64,000 nt of DNA from Lactifluus volemus (taxonomy: Eukaryota > Basidiomycota > Agaricomycetes > Russulales > Russulaceae). A model generated the notes under the pieces. That model was not told where the DNA came from and did not search any database. It worked only from the letters and a program-made list of their open reading frames with translations. Positions 32,395-43,129 of this stretch are shown here, piece by piece. Every line of letters starts with the position of its first letter. Position 1 is the stretch's first letter. The translations under genes and the position numbers were made by a program. Where the stretch lies: positions 31,255 through 95,254 of the forward strand of contig WTXI01000144.1 in the NCBI GenBank assembly GCA_022376515.1, given 5' to 3'.

Positions 32395-33927
32395 TCAGTC
32401 CATTTCTGTGAGATGGACCGTGACAGGGTGATTGGAATGCTGGCGTGAGGAAATGAATGGCTGTATTGCTTGTTGCGTGGATGCAGAGGGGGATGGAAGG
32501 TAGAGGTGGTGTAGCATAGGCAACGTGTCCATGACGCTTTCCCCAGTGAGCTCTAGCAGCGCAGATGCAATAATCTTACCCAGTCTGGGTGGTATACGCA
32601 TGTGCTGCAAAGCCGAAAATGCGTGAAAGAGCTCCAGCCATTGGGGGTTATCCACGTAGTCTTTCCAATCTGAAAACGCTACGTTTGTATTCTCATACCC
32701 GGCGTGACCAGTAGCGATGCGAAGCCGTTCTACATTGGATAAGAAAGGCGAAATCTTGCCGCATATTTGAGCTACACATGAAACTTGCCAATCCAACGCA
32801 TGACAAGATATCACGAAAGACAGAGCGATCCGAAATTCCTCCCCTCCCGGTGGATCACGATGACCAACGTTGATGATTACACTTTTATCAAAAAAGATCA
32901 GCTTCGCTTCCTCTAAGGACCCGGGGATTCTTGTGCGACTGATAAACTGGGGGAAATGTGGAATGTCAAAATCGAGCTGATTGAAGAACCATGTCTCGAC
33001 TGTAATAATAGCAGGAGTATCGATCCGAGCCACGAGATCCTCAAAGTACTCGCTAGCGCCGTGGAACTCCAAACGGGTAAGAGCTGGGAGGACAACACGT
33101 TTCAATGAAGACGGAGGGCTATTTGTTGGATCAGGACGAGAAGTTGGGGATTCGAATTCAATTTGGATGTATTTAAGCTTAGTCAACGCGGATAGGGCTG
33201 TGGCCATAGCTTCGGGTGAAACGTAACCAGTATTGGGAATATTCGTGAGGTAAATATAGCCAAGATCGTGGCAAATTGGAAGAAATTTTGGTAGTGCCGG
33301 GAATGCGATACCACCCAAGGCGAGAGTTTCTAGACGCGGGGCAGATCCACCCAAAAAGGTATCGCGAAGCACCGGTGCCGACTTCGAATTTGAAATATGT
33401 TCCAGACGAAGATATGCCAAAACTGGATATGGCTTCTTCATTACTTTGTAGAGTCGCTTCAATAGCGTATTTGTTATTTCGAGATCGATTATGGACACGC
33501 GATCGTGATGCTCGAGTGCGGAAATGATGTTAGCTCCACTCAGAGGGAGTCGCGATCTCGATTCATCTATGAGGATAGGAATGCCGTGTGGCCAGACATC
33601 TAGCGTCTTCTTCACGGGTGTGTTCGCATTGCATTGAAGTCGCAAACGAAGACGAAGCGGTGATTCGAACACAATGAATCTCCACCTTCGGCATACGTGC
33701 ACCAGTGCATACCACCATTGAGGGGGGTACGTTTTACAAAAGTCGAAGATTTCCAGGAGGACATTGTCAGGGAGGGATCCGATTGTCACGCGTGGGAAAG
33801 AAGTCGGGTCTACTCGATCCAAAGTGAGTGATTGCTTCAGCGGCAGCCCATGGTCCTGAGACGTACCTGGGCCTCTTTGTTTAAAAATCGCCTTCAGACG
33901 ATGTGTAGAGGATGGTGCTAGTAACAT
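32395..33927 (-). CDS. F-box protein, array copy 5
   Basis: The genomic frame is open for 510 codons from ATG 33927, but family comparison indicates a 57-nt intron (33866-33810, GTACGT...TAG) that happens to be in frame and stop-free. Spliced, it is 491 residues; retained, 510. The ATG used by the neighbours has become ACA here, so translation would start further upstream (MLLAPSSTHRLKAIFKQRGP). The F-box-like domain has TIGSLPDNVLLEIFDFCK and WWYALVHVCRRWRFIVFES, and the end is HPVTVHLTEMD. This is the only copy where intron retention would still give a full protein. Confidence 0.85.
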   Translation of the reverse strand: MLLAPSSTHRLKAIFKQRGPGTSQDHGLPLKQSLTLDRVDPTSFPRVTIGSLPDNVLLEIFDFCKTYPPQWWYALVHVCRRWRFIVFESPLRLRLRLQCNANTPVKKTLDVWPHGIPILIDESRSRLPLSGANIISALEHHDRVSIIDLEITNTLLKRLYKVMKKPYPVLAYLRLEHISNSKSAPVLRDTFLGGSAPRLETLALGGIAFPALPKFLPICHDLGYIYLTNIPNTGYVSPEAMATALSALTKLKYIQIEFESPTSRPDPTNSPPSSLKRVVLPALTRLEFHGASEYFEDLVARIDTPAIITVETWFFNQLDFDIPHFPQFISRTRIPGSLEEAKLIFFDKSVIINVGHRDPPGGEEFRIALSFVISCHALDWQVSCVAQICGKISPFLSNVERLRIATGHAGYENTNVAFSDWKDYVDNPQWLELFHAFSALQHMRIPPRLGKIIASALLELTGESVMDTLPMLHHLYLPSPSASTQQAIQPFISSRQHSNHPVTVHLTEMD

Positions 33928-36313
33928 TCGTTGAGAAGATGGGATAGTTAATGGGCTGTCGAGTGTGGCTGCTAGTACTGTAGTTCGAAATTCAACTTAA
34001 GAAGCACGGAGTTAGCTTAGACTATTATTGCACTGAGGGATCTGGATTCTGGACGTACCTGCGAGAAAGAGAACTCTTCGACAGAGACGTTGATAGTTCA
34101 GCTGAGGGCCGCAGAGAGGCTGTGTTGTTGAGGTCCCACGATGTATGCATGATGCACGTGCACCACAGCCCTGAGCCAATGAGAATACAGTCACCCATCT
34201 GGCAGCGATAGAGGCCAACATCCACTCTGGGTATCATTGAGTATCATGTATAAAGTACAAGTGTACTAACGAGCGATACAAAGATGTCCCCGAGAAGAGG
34301 AACATCGAAGGCAAAGTCCACCGCGACGATCAGCGATAAGGATGGTTCTCGAGAGCGCTTATTACTAGTTACGCCCAACAGCGGTGTGACATATGTGGAG
34401 GGACAGGGCTGTACATACTCTCCCGAATATGAACATGTAATTCTGTCCACAAGTCGACACACGATCGGATATTTTGAAGTACTCACGGGAACTAATGGTC
34501 TTTCGCGTGCTCGACGTGGTACATCCCGGGTGCAGCCTGAGAGTTCAATTCTTGTTGATGTTGTCGAGACCCATGATGGTTGTAATCGCATAAATGCTGG
34601 AATGATAGTTACCAACTTGTCGTTCAGGTAGGGCAGGCTAGTACACCGCGGACACAGGAAATCTGAGAGAAGCGGTCGCAGGGGTAGTGTGGAGAACGGA
34701 GAAGGCAACTCACTCACAAACGTCTTGACTCATTTCCAGGAAGATGTCACTGTTCGTGTGGCATTCTGCTCGTTCCGCGCACCATTAGACTTCCTCGAGG
34801 GATGGTAGATATGCTAGCCACTGGCGGGTCACGGTCTCAAGGGGAGAAATGAAAGGAGCACAAGGACAGAACGAATTACGACTCACTATCATAGTCCATA
34901 TGAAAACGCAACGGACGACGACGTGGGTGCGGGTGTGTTGCGGACAGGATAAAAGAGGAAAAGGAAGAAAGATAATCTGACCTGATAAATTGAAGGGGAT
35001 CACGCTGACTCGAGGACTCGAGCTCGGAGATGTTCATCACGAAGCGGAAATGCTGGCATGGATACTCAAGTGACGTTGACAACAAATGGGAAATTTGTAC
35101 CAGGTGGCAAGGGGCGAGAGGGCAAGATGAAGTGGTCAGGAAGCTCGTTGAGTAGGAATTGTTCCCACGCATTCGGACAAGCGAGGAATACGAGTACATT
35201 TCTACCACGAACAGCTACGATACTCAATTCCAGTATTTTGGTTCTAACCTCTGGGGATCCTTCCACGCGCGCGTCCAAATGAGTTAATCAATTCCGGCTG
35301 CCAGTGAGCAGTATCCCACAATGGTCGAGCAGACTCGAGCTATCCCACGCCATGCCAAGTTATGGTCGCATGGAATCCGACTGGACAGAAGTTGACTCTG
35401 ATTCTGAGATCGTACAGTAGAAGAAGAGCGATTATTCATTTCGTGGACCGGCCGACGTTGTGATGGAAGCCATGGAATGCATTATGTTACTGGACCCCGA
35501 TGAGCTCATCTCCACTCCGACCAACGCTTTCGGCTTCTTCTCTAGTGTGAGCATGGCGTTTCGACGCTTGAACGGCACCTACCGACAATTCTGTGCTGCA
35601 ATGGGAGATGCTCCGAACGCCTGGCCACCACATCAATCCATGGCAATGCATGCTCTGCGGCCGCGGGCTCTCCCGGACAACGGATCAAGCGGGGCAATCT
35701 CATAGCTGCCTAAGGGGAAATCTGGTTTTGCACTCGTGCAGGACAGGCACCCATATTCCATCAAATTATGGTGACATAATGAGCGTTACTAGTAGAGCTT
35801 AGAGTTGAAGTGTTTGTGGTAAGGCGAGCAACATGGGCTTCAGTTCGTTACTCCCCCTCGACCACCTGCTACCTCTGCGTTCCGTATTTTCGTATCTTGA
35901 AGTAACTTTTGTGGCCCGGCAAAGTGGCTGCGTGGTTCGGAGGAGCCGCTAGATTTCTCATGAAATGACTAGTAGTTCGTCGTGGCGATTATCAACGGAA
36001 TACTACATGCCCAGTTGAGCCACTGGCAGCAATGGGCGGCTGTTTATTAACGTTTATTCCCGACTCCCCCTGGCGTCAGTCCATGCTATAATACAAAACA
36101 AAAACCTTGGTCATATCTCTCCTTCGCCTGAGGCACCAAAATGCGTGCCGCCTGTTTATCGTACATCAAAATACAAGAAATAGCAAAGAACTGATGTGGG
36201 AAAGTGATAAATACTGGGAGGGGTGGGAAACAGTTATAAAGACAGGTACTAGCAAAATGCGAAGTGGAGAGCATTGATGAAGACCCATCAAGATTAATCC
36301 AGACTCCGGGCAA
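33928..36313. repeat. F-box array spacer between copies 5 and 6
   Basis: No gene supported. The upstream block is at about 34052-34160 with E-box CACGTG at 34155-34160 and a CCAAT-type ATTGG nearby on the minus strand. From about 34540 onward the spacer is a near copy of 22850-24680. Confidence 0.6.
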
Positions 36314-37138
36314 TCAGTCCATTTCTGTGAGATGGACAGTGACAGGGTGATTGGAACGCTGGCGTGAGGAAATGAATGACTGTATTGCTTGCTGCGTGGA
36401 TGCAGAGGGGGGCGGAACGTAGAGATGGCATAGCATCGGCAACGCGTCCATGACGCTTTCCCCAGTGAGCTCTTGCAGAGCAGATGCAATAATCTCACCC
36501 AGTCTGGGTGGTATACGCATGTGCTGCAAGGCCGAAAATGCATGAAAGATCTCCAGCCATTGGGGGTTATCCACGTAGTCTTTCCAATCTGAAAACACTA
36601 CATCAGTTGTCCTCTTGTAGTCAAGGGAATCGGTAGCGATGAGAAGCCGTTCTACATTGGATAAGAACGGCAAAATCTTGCCGCATATTTGAGCTACACA
36701 CGCAACTTGCCAATCCAACGCATGGCACGATATCCTGATATCTAGACCGGACTGAAATTCCTTCCCTCCCGGTAGATCACGATGATCGAAGTGGATGAAG
36801 ACAGCCCAGTCATAATAAAAGTACAGCTTCGCTTCCTCGAAGGACCCGGGGATTTGTGTGCGACTGATAAACTGGAGGAAATTTGGCATGTCAAAATCGA
36901 GCTGATTGAAGAACTGTGCATCGACGGAAAGAATAGCAGGAGTGTCGATCCGAGCCACAAGATCCTCAAAATACTCGCTAGCACCAAAGAACCACAAACT
37001 GGTGAGAGAAGGGAGGACAATAGGTGTGAATAAAGAGGGAGGTCTATTTGTCAGATCTGGACGAGAAGCCGGGGATTCGAATCCAATGGAAACTTCTTTA
37101 AGCTTGGTCAACACGGATAAGGCTGTGGCCATAGCTTC
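36314..37138 (-). pseudogene. F-box protein array copy 6, truncated by LINE insertion
   Basis: Only the C-terminal portion remains, from EAMATALSVLTKLKEVSIG (about 37135) to HPVTVHLTEMD. The F-box and the first roughly 200 residues are missing, replaced by the poly(T) edge of a LINE tail at 37139. The residues read upstream of the break (to 37201) come from the LINE 3' UTR. Where it survives, it is nearly identical to copy 3, so the loss is recent. Confidence 0.9.
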
Positions 37139-37449
37139 TTTTTTTTTTGTGAAGCGATGTATTAGGTAGTTGAAGATAGTAACTAAGTTACCTAACAGCA
37201 CTACCTAACGTGCTGGAGCGGGCCGTGCGGCCCGAAAACCCAAAGGAGGACAAAAATGTGTTTATGCACACCCCTGGTGTGGGGTAGTGTGGGACTCATT
37301 GGCGGTGTAACCGTTGGTACTACCCACTAAAAACCTCTTTTCGTGTTGTCTGTGCAGGACTGGGTCCTGGATGCTTTGGAGGGGGGAGCATCACCCCGGG
37401 AGTGTTTGTTTAGGTTTGTCGCAGTTTGGTTATGGCGAAACACGGCGCT

Positions 37450-37463
37450 AAGGTCTTATCTTT
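37450..37463. repeat. Target-site duplication, left copy
   Basis: AAGGTCTTATCTTT matches 38991-39004. The last three T overlap the T run, so the duplication is 11 to 14 bp. It flanks the C2H2 insert. Confidence 0.8.
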
Positions 37464-38990
37464 TTTTTTTTTTTTTTGAAGCATTTTCTATTAACTAGAC
37501 GGATTTCCGGGGATCGCCTGCTACACCGTGTCAAAGTCCTAACAGAACTACTACCTAAGACTTATCACTTGTCACGTAAAGTGTCCATCAGCCCGCGGCG
37601 AGTCCGACGTTTCGTCTCAGTGTTCAACCGCTCCGAACGCCAGTCCGCGGTACTCTCATAGGGCTGGTCAGAAGCAAGCTCTCCGTCCATCGTGTGTACA
37701 GGGGGTCGGTGAAACACCGCTCTTATAGCACTGGAGGGGACCTCAGGCACTTTTGGGGCAGCCTTTGGTTTCTTCTTTTTCGAGGGTGCTTTCGGCTTCG
37801 ACGTCTTCGCAGCTTGCAGAGCCGTAGTGGCTGAGGGAGTGAGGGGGGGGGCAGAGGGTGTGGTAGTGGTGTTGGGGGCCGGCTTGTTCAGTTTCGGGGG
37901 GGCGTCAGCTTTACCTTTGCCCTTCCCTTCCCCACCTTTCCCGCTCGCCTCTTTGGATAAAGGGCATCGGTGTCTCTTCGCGGCTTTCCGAGAGGCGAAC
38001 TTGCGTCCGCACTGCTGGCATTGCCGTTGTGGTCTGCCTTCGACCGCTTCTTCCGCGGCTTTCCGGCGTTCTCGCCTCGATGCGTGATTCCTTTTCCGTG
38101 CAAGACGCTTCTTCTCCTTTTGGGCCTGGGTTTGATGCCGTTGACCTTTTGTGAGATCGAAGAAGGCCGTTGGGCCTTCGCCGTTGAGAAGCTCTAAAAT
38201 AAACCCAAACATCACCTGTTTCACCTTTTTGATGGGGCGAGGCACAAGCGCAACAGCGCACTTGACCAGGTGAGCGTGGAACTGGGGAGTAAACTCAACC
38301 CAGGAAATTTTTCCGTCTTCGGCCTTTTGAGCCGAGAGGGCGTTCGCCTTGAGGTGGTCCACAGAGAGGAACCAACGACGACGGAAGATGTTGTAGATGT
38401 TGAAAATGGAGATTTCTGCATCCACAGTAAGTGCCTTCTTCTTGGCCAACCGCTTGCCCGGGGGAAAGTAGCCAGTCGAGGGAAGGGGCTCTGCCCCGCC
38501 GTCCAAAGTATCCATGGCGGGCGTTGAAGTGGGCTGAGAAATGGGGGTCCCAGTAAAAACCCGGGGAGGGTAAAATTCGTGGGAATTAGAAGGGCCAGAC
38601 TCATCCTGCTGTCCGGAAGGGGACAGGGGAGGGGCCTCTGAGAGAGAGGGAGGGGGAACACTGGCCACCGCCAACAGCCGAGCCAGCCGGGTTGTTGCTT
38701 CCGAGGGGGTTGCAGTAGCCGGGGCAGGGGGAGGGGGGGCAGGGAGGGAGGGAAAGTTGCTGACGTGGCCGCTAGTAGGGCCGCCTTGAGGGCAGCCTCC
38801 GCTGCAGCTTCGTCCCCGATGGGCACATTCTTCAGGACCGCGCGAGCAGTCTCCAGGGCTTCCCGGGCACCTGGAACGCCGGACTCAGCGTCTGAGTGAG
38901 CTTGTTGATAGTCGACTTTGCAGAGGACGGGGGGGTAAGGCATCGTGGGAAAAACAACGATGATGAAGGTAAGAGGCAAGAAGGACCTGT
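37461..38990 (-). mobile_element. Poly(A)-tailed retro-insert carrying a C2H2 zinc-finger ORF
   Basis: About 1.5 kb bounded by a 17-nt T run (37461-37477, poly(A) on the minus strand) and by 11-14 bp target duplications. These are the hallmarks of LINE-driven target-primed reverse transcription. It encodes one protein and no RT. It is either a processed copy of a host mRNA or an ORF1-only non-autonomous LINE relative. It lies in the 3' UTR of LINE-2. Confidence 0.8.
37565..38943 (-). pseudogene. C2H2 zinc-finger protein, one frameshift
   Basis: The ATG at 38943 lies 47 nt from the insert's 5' end. The first about 65 residues are helical and Ala/Glu-rich (SGVPGAREALETARAVLKN, GDEAAAEAALKAALLAATS). 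A C-rich, Pro-coding run near 38720-38760 carries a frame change, after which the frame stays open to 37565. The middle has a folded-looking block (AEISIFNIYNIFRRRWFLS, FTPQFHAHLVKCAVALVPR). A very basic stretch follows, then a C2H2 finger CQQCGRKFASRKAAKRHRC and a Lys/Pro-rich tail. A single finger with basic flanks suits nucleic acid binding. Family unknown to me; LINE ORF1 is one option, a host retrogene another. Confidence 0.65.
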
Positions 38991-39004
38991 AAGGTCTTAT
39001 CTTT
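38991..39004. repeat. Target-site duplication, right copy
   Basis: AAGGTCTTATCTTT, identical to 37450-37463, at the 5' edge of the C2H2 insert. Confidence 0.8.
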
Positions 39005-39081
39005 GGTTTGTGCTCCTAGTGGTTTTGTCTGCGAGGCTATGAGAAAGTCTCGTCTCGGGTCATCCATTCTGGGCTTAGGTT

Positions 39082-39813
39082 TCATATATGTTTTTCTAGG
39101 GCATTCTCCCATGTGTTCTTGATTAGGGTGAGTGTTTTGTTGGTGCGGGATATCTTCGTTGCTAAGATTTTGTCTTCCGCTAGTCGTTTATTGATTTTCT
39201 TTGTCCAGCGTTTTTTGACTTCCTGGGGTGAGTGTTGGGTTTCTTGAATTACCCTATCGCATCTCAATACCCATATTAGGTGGGTTGCCTCGGACCACAG
39301 GATTTGGAGTAGACGGGAGGCCCCTTTTGTGTGGGGCGTTCTCTGCGTGGCCGCTTCGGGCCCTTCTTCCCTTTGGTTATTTGGGGGTATGTATGACAGG
39401 AGACCACAGCCCAGTATGGTTCCTAGCGTTACGGGTGGCCAGGTTTGGTCATTGTGTGGCCACAAGTCTCGGGTGAGGTTCCAGATCTGTTGTCTTGTGG
39501 GGTGTCGGCACTCTGTTAGTATGTGTTCCATTGATTCTATTGCGTCACATGTTGAGCACATGGCTCTTTCCTCCATATTGTTGATGTGGGACCAGTAATT
39601 CCCTATCTTCTGGGTGCCATGGATCGTGTTGAAGAGGAACTGTCCTACTTTGGGGTTAATGGATCGTTTGTGGGTGCTTTTCCAGATTGCTTCATCTTTT
39701 TCTTGGTGACCTAGGTGGTTGTTTATATCTTCTCTTATTCTTTCTAGGTTCTGGGTTGTTGTCAGTCTAAGGTGCTTGCGTTTGGTGCTTTTTATTCCTT
39801 TATAGGCTGTTGC
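39082..39813 (-). pseudogene. LINE-2 ORF2, C-terminal fragment
   Basis: About 243 codons, from the Gyp2 LTR edge to the stop at 39082. It has the landmarks of the end of LINE ORF2: NPKVGQFLFNTIHGTQKIG, YWSHI, the finger CSTCDAIESMEHILTEC, and a basic helical tail. Endonuclease, RT and RNase H are absent. The finger differs from that of the LINE at 11-15 kb (CQCGETVQTIEHVVMHC), so the two belong to different families. Confidence 0.8.
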
Positions 39814-40336
39814 TGTTACGGCTCGACTAGGGCCGGGTCCCAACTAGGGTTCTGGTTGTTCTGGTTGTTCTGGTCTCTCCTAAGACCTGGGCTCAGGGAC
39901 ACTCCAAGTGTCGACGCGCTGAGTCCTGTGGTGTTGTAGCACAACCACCAAGCTTCGATGACCCTATTAGGGCGTATAGGAGGGTAAGAGAAGAGAGGGA
40001 AGAGGAGAGGAGAAGTTTCTGTCTTTTTGGAGAGGGAACAAGTCGATTTGAGTCAAAGCCGAAGCTGGGGTACAAGCTACCAGCTGAGGCCTACTTATAC
40101 AATGTACGCTAATTGTTCTACCAAACTAGGGTGGACAATAAGCAAGGAGTCAAGACAATAGAGCGCTAGAACAATAGAGACTCAGAACAATAACACTGGA
40201 CTAACTGGGACAGACAATAGCGCAATCAGAACAATAGAACAGTCAGCACAATAGAGACAATGTGGACGGGACGTCATCAGGATGAGTAAGCGGGTTAGGG
40301 AAGCATAAGGTCCAACATGTCCTGCATTCCGTAACA
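39814..40336 (-). repeat. Gyp2 3' LTR
   Basis: 523 bp, TGTTACGG...CCGTAACA. A purine tract (AGAGAGGGGG on the minus strand) adjoins it at 40340-40349. Its outer edge interrupts LINE-2. Confidence 0.9.
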
Positions 40337-40419
40337 ATACCCCCTCTCTAGAAGGCAGTCCCACCTGCCACCTTAGTCAGTTTTATGTCGTGACTGGGAC
40401 GGGCCGGCGACACAAGTGT

Positions 40420-41551
40420 CTAGTACTTCCATCTGCTTGCGCTTCTTCTTGATCTCATCCGCAGTGCCATCCAAAAGACATCCCCCACCGTGCCATATGT
40501 GGTCTTCAGGGACGCGGCACACTCCAAGCCCTGGCATACAGGAAAGTGAGGAAAGGGGCAGCCGTCGCTGTTGTGGGTCATCATTCTATCGTGGAAGCGG
40601 CAATGTTTTAGTTCTCTACGCGGCGTAGAGTCATTTGGAAAATCGAATCTCTGAAGACCTCCGGAATCGAGTCCCAAGCGATCAAGTCTGTGTGGGTGAA
40701 GAGTAAGGCGCGCTCGTGGTTCCATATCCGATCTCTCTGCTGAGGACCCCCGGGATTACCGTCCCTCTGGTCGAGCCAGTACTCGGTGGTTCCATAGGTG
40801 GGGAACGCTTGAATGGCTTCATCCTGCGTGCTAACTGGGGTCGTCTGGGTGCCGACGCTGTGGGTCTGAGGGGGCGGATCCGGGAGCCAACCGTCTGTCT
40901 GCGCCGCCACGACAGCGGGGGTCGTGGGAGCACGAAGGAGGTTGATTTGAACTTGCCTTCGTCATCTTCTTCAAACCATTCTTCTTCAGGGGTCTCTGGT
41001 CTAGCGAAGTCACCCAGCCTTTGGGCAACCATGGTGCTACGGCCGTCAGTAAAGATGCGGGTGCGTCTCTGAGCTCCGGGGTGGTCTCTTCTCCACTTGA
41101 AGTCGAAAAGGCAGTGAAGACACTGTCGGGTATCCTCGTAGTACTTATAGGGATTGTAAGGCCACTCGTAGTTGCTTTCGCGCCCCACTGGCCAGTCATA
41201 GGGGATCCCCAAGCACACGAGACGAACTTGACGATAATCAACAATGAAGGAGCCCGGGGAGGTGCGATGTTCTCGTTTGGGATCAAAGAAGTCGGCGTCC
41301 GCCCGGGAGGCTTGGAAGATTTGAGGAAGGGAGAGGTCGAGGTTCGCGGATTGGATTTCCTCCCAAGTGTAAGGGAGCGAGGTGACAGGGGAGCTAGTAA
41401 TGGGAAGCGCAGATGGCCTCCCGACAGTAGTGTTTGTGTTCGCTATGATGGGAGTAGGTGATGTGGATCTGTCGTTTGAGGAAGAACTCGGGAAACGAGG
41501 GACGAGGAAAGGGGGTTCGTTGGGCTCTTGAAAGAGGGAGCGAAGCTGCAT
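40420..41551 (-). pseudogene. Gyp2 accessory ORF downstream of chromodomain, Cys/His rich
   Basis: Starts at ATG 41551, overlapping the end of the integrase frame by about 100 nt. The first frame (to about 40900) has a Ser/Pro-rich N-terminus, then LPYTWEEIQSANLDLSL, QVRLVCLGIPYDWP and a CLHC motif. A frameshift near 40900 leads to QAFPTYGTTEYWLDQRDGN and DSIPEVFRDSIFQMTL. A further frame at 40420-40640 ends with a Cys/His cluster (HCRFHDRMMTHNSDGC, PFPHFPVCQGLEC). Each frame segment looks like protein of one decayed gene. The Cys/His pattern suggests a zinc-binding module. No known family is recognised. Confidence 0.55.
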
Positions 41552-43129
41552 TGTCCATTACCCATCCTTCCTCGTCTTATTATAATCTTTCTTGCTTTTG
41601 TTGGGTTCTGTTTGTGGAATTCTTCCACCAAATCGTCCGCGTGCACTTGATCAGCCGGCTCCCAGGTGTTATGAGCATGTGGGTATCCTTCCCATTTCAG
41701 GAAGTACTCGAGGCGCCCCTTGCCACGCCCTTTGCGTCTGGAGTCCAATACTTGTTCGACCTCGTATTCTTCTTCTCCTTCTATTACGTCGGGAGCTGGC
41801 TCTGTGAAGGTCTGTCCATTTTCCTCCGTCTCCTTATATGGGGATAGAAGAGACGCGTGGAAGACGGGGTGGACACGTTTCTGACGCCACTGATCCGGGA
41901 GTTTCAGCTTGAATACCACCGGATTGATCACCTGGATCACAGGGAAGGGACCGTATCGTTTTGGGGCTAATTTGGCAAAGGGGTGTGACATTTTGAGATT
42001 CTTCCCGTCTAGCCAAACTTGGTCTCCCTCTTTGAAAGGTACATACGCCCGTCTGCCCTTCTTCCGCACATTCCGCTTCTGGAGGAGATCTTGCGCCCTT
42101 TGGATCGCTTGGCGCGCTTGGTTACGTTTTTCCATCAGATAATCTTTGCGCCGTTCCACTGCTGGCATCTTCCTTCCTTATCCGTTTGCCACACCGTGGG
42201 CGTGTGTCCCATGAGTAAGTCGAACGGGGTTTGTTTTGTTGTTTCATCGATCCACGAGTTGTGTATGAATTGGGCTAGAGGCAACCAGCTGACCCAGTCA
42301 TTCTGTTGGAAATTTCCATAGACGCGCAGGTATTGTTCTAGCCATTGGTTCGTTCGTTCCGATTGGCCATCTGTCTGGGGGTGGTATGCCGTACTGATGT
42401 TCTGGTCAATCCCCAATTGTCTACACAGTTCTCTTGTCCATTTTGACGCGAAGCGGGGTCACGATCCGAGATCACCCGTTTGGAGGGCCGTAATGGGGGA
42501 ACACCTCTTTGGCGTAGCATCTCGCAACCCCTTCGCTGTCGATGGTTTTGTTGCAGGGGATGAAGAATGCTGCCTTGCTGCAATCGTGGTCGGTGATGGT
42601 CAAATGCTATCGTAGCCTTGCGACTCTGGAGGTCTGTGATCAGGTCTAAGCAATCGTCGAATACGGGGGTAGCTTTGTTTCGGGGGTATGGGCACCAAGG
42701 GGACTTTAGGTTGGTCGTGCCGCTCTTGGTGCTTTGGCAATTGCACACCCTTGCACGTATTTGGTGATGAACGTTCTCATTGTGGGCCACCAGTAGTCCT
42801 TGGCGATCGTGGACCAAGTTCGCATGATCCCTGGGTGCCCTGCCATTTGTGGTCGTGGTACATTTGCAGGATGCTTCGGTGCACTGTGGGGTCTTCTGGA
42901 ACGCCACCGGTCGTGGTGATACCACTTGGTTCCAAAGCGGTTTGGTGCTTCGCACTCCTTCTGTCTTTGTCCATTCTTCTAGCTGTTGTGGTGCCGTTCT
43001 TGGGCTCGTTCCACTTCCTGCTCCAGCGACTGCTCTTCGGTGAATAGTCGTACAAAAAGTTCCGGGGGTAGGACCAGCACTCTTCGTGATCGCTCTCCCC
43101 TTGATCACACCCCGGTCGTCGTGACATGG
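41443..43129 (-). pseudogene. Gyp2 integrase and chromodomain, frameshifted
   Basis: Fragments in several frames: the zinc-finger region with ILQMYHDHKW near 42850, core pieces with NISTAYHPQTDGQSERTNQ (42135-42416), then 41443-42168 with GDQVWLDGKNLKMSHPFAKL, LAPKRYGPFPVIQVI and a chromodomain (EYEVEQVLDSRR, LEYFLKWEGYPHAHNTWEP). The C-terminal part is the best preserved. The whole would be an integrase with H2C2 finger, DDE core, GPF/Y region and a chromodomain typical of chromoviruses. Confidence 0.8.

Larger units (their letters stand above)
37139..39813 (-). mobile_element. LINE-2 fragment, minus strand, with nested insert
   Basis: Its 3' end is a run of ten T (37139-37148, poly(A) on the minus strand) inside F-box copy 6. 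The 3' UTR at 37149-37449 has GC hairpins (GGGCCG/CGGCCC near 37230). It is interrupted at 37450 by a separate poly(A)-tailed insert and resumes at 38991. The coding part then runs to 39813, where the Gyp2 LTR cuts it. The rest of the LINE is not found beyond Gyp2. Confidence 0.75.

Noticed and set aside
38221..38979. 252-codon frame over the C2H2 gene taken as a separate protein
   Set aside because: Only its first about 65 residues look real; beyond the C-rich run it is a shadow of the C2H2 frame, so the two were merged as one frameshifted gene.
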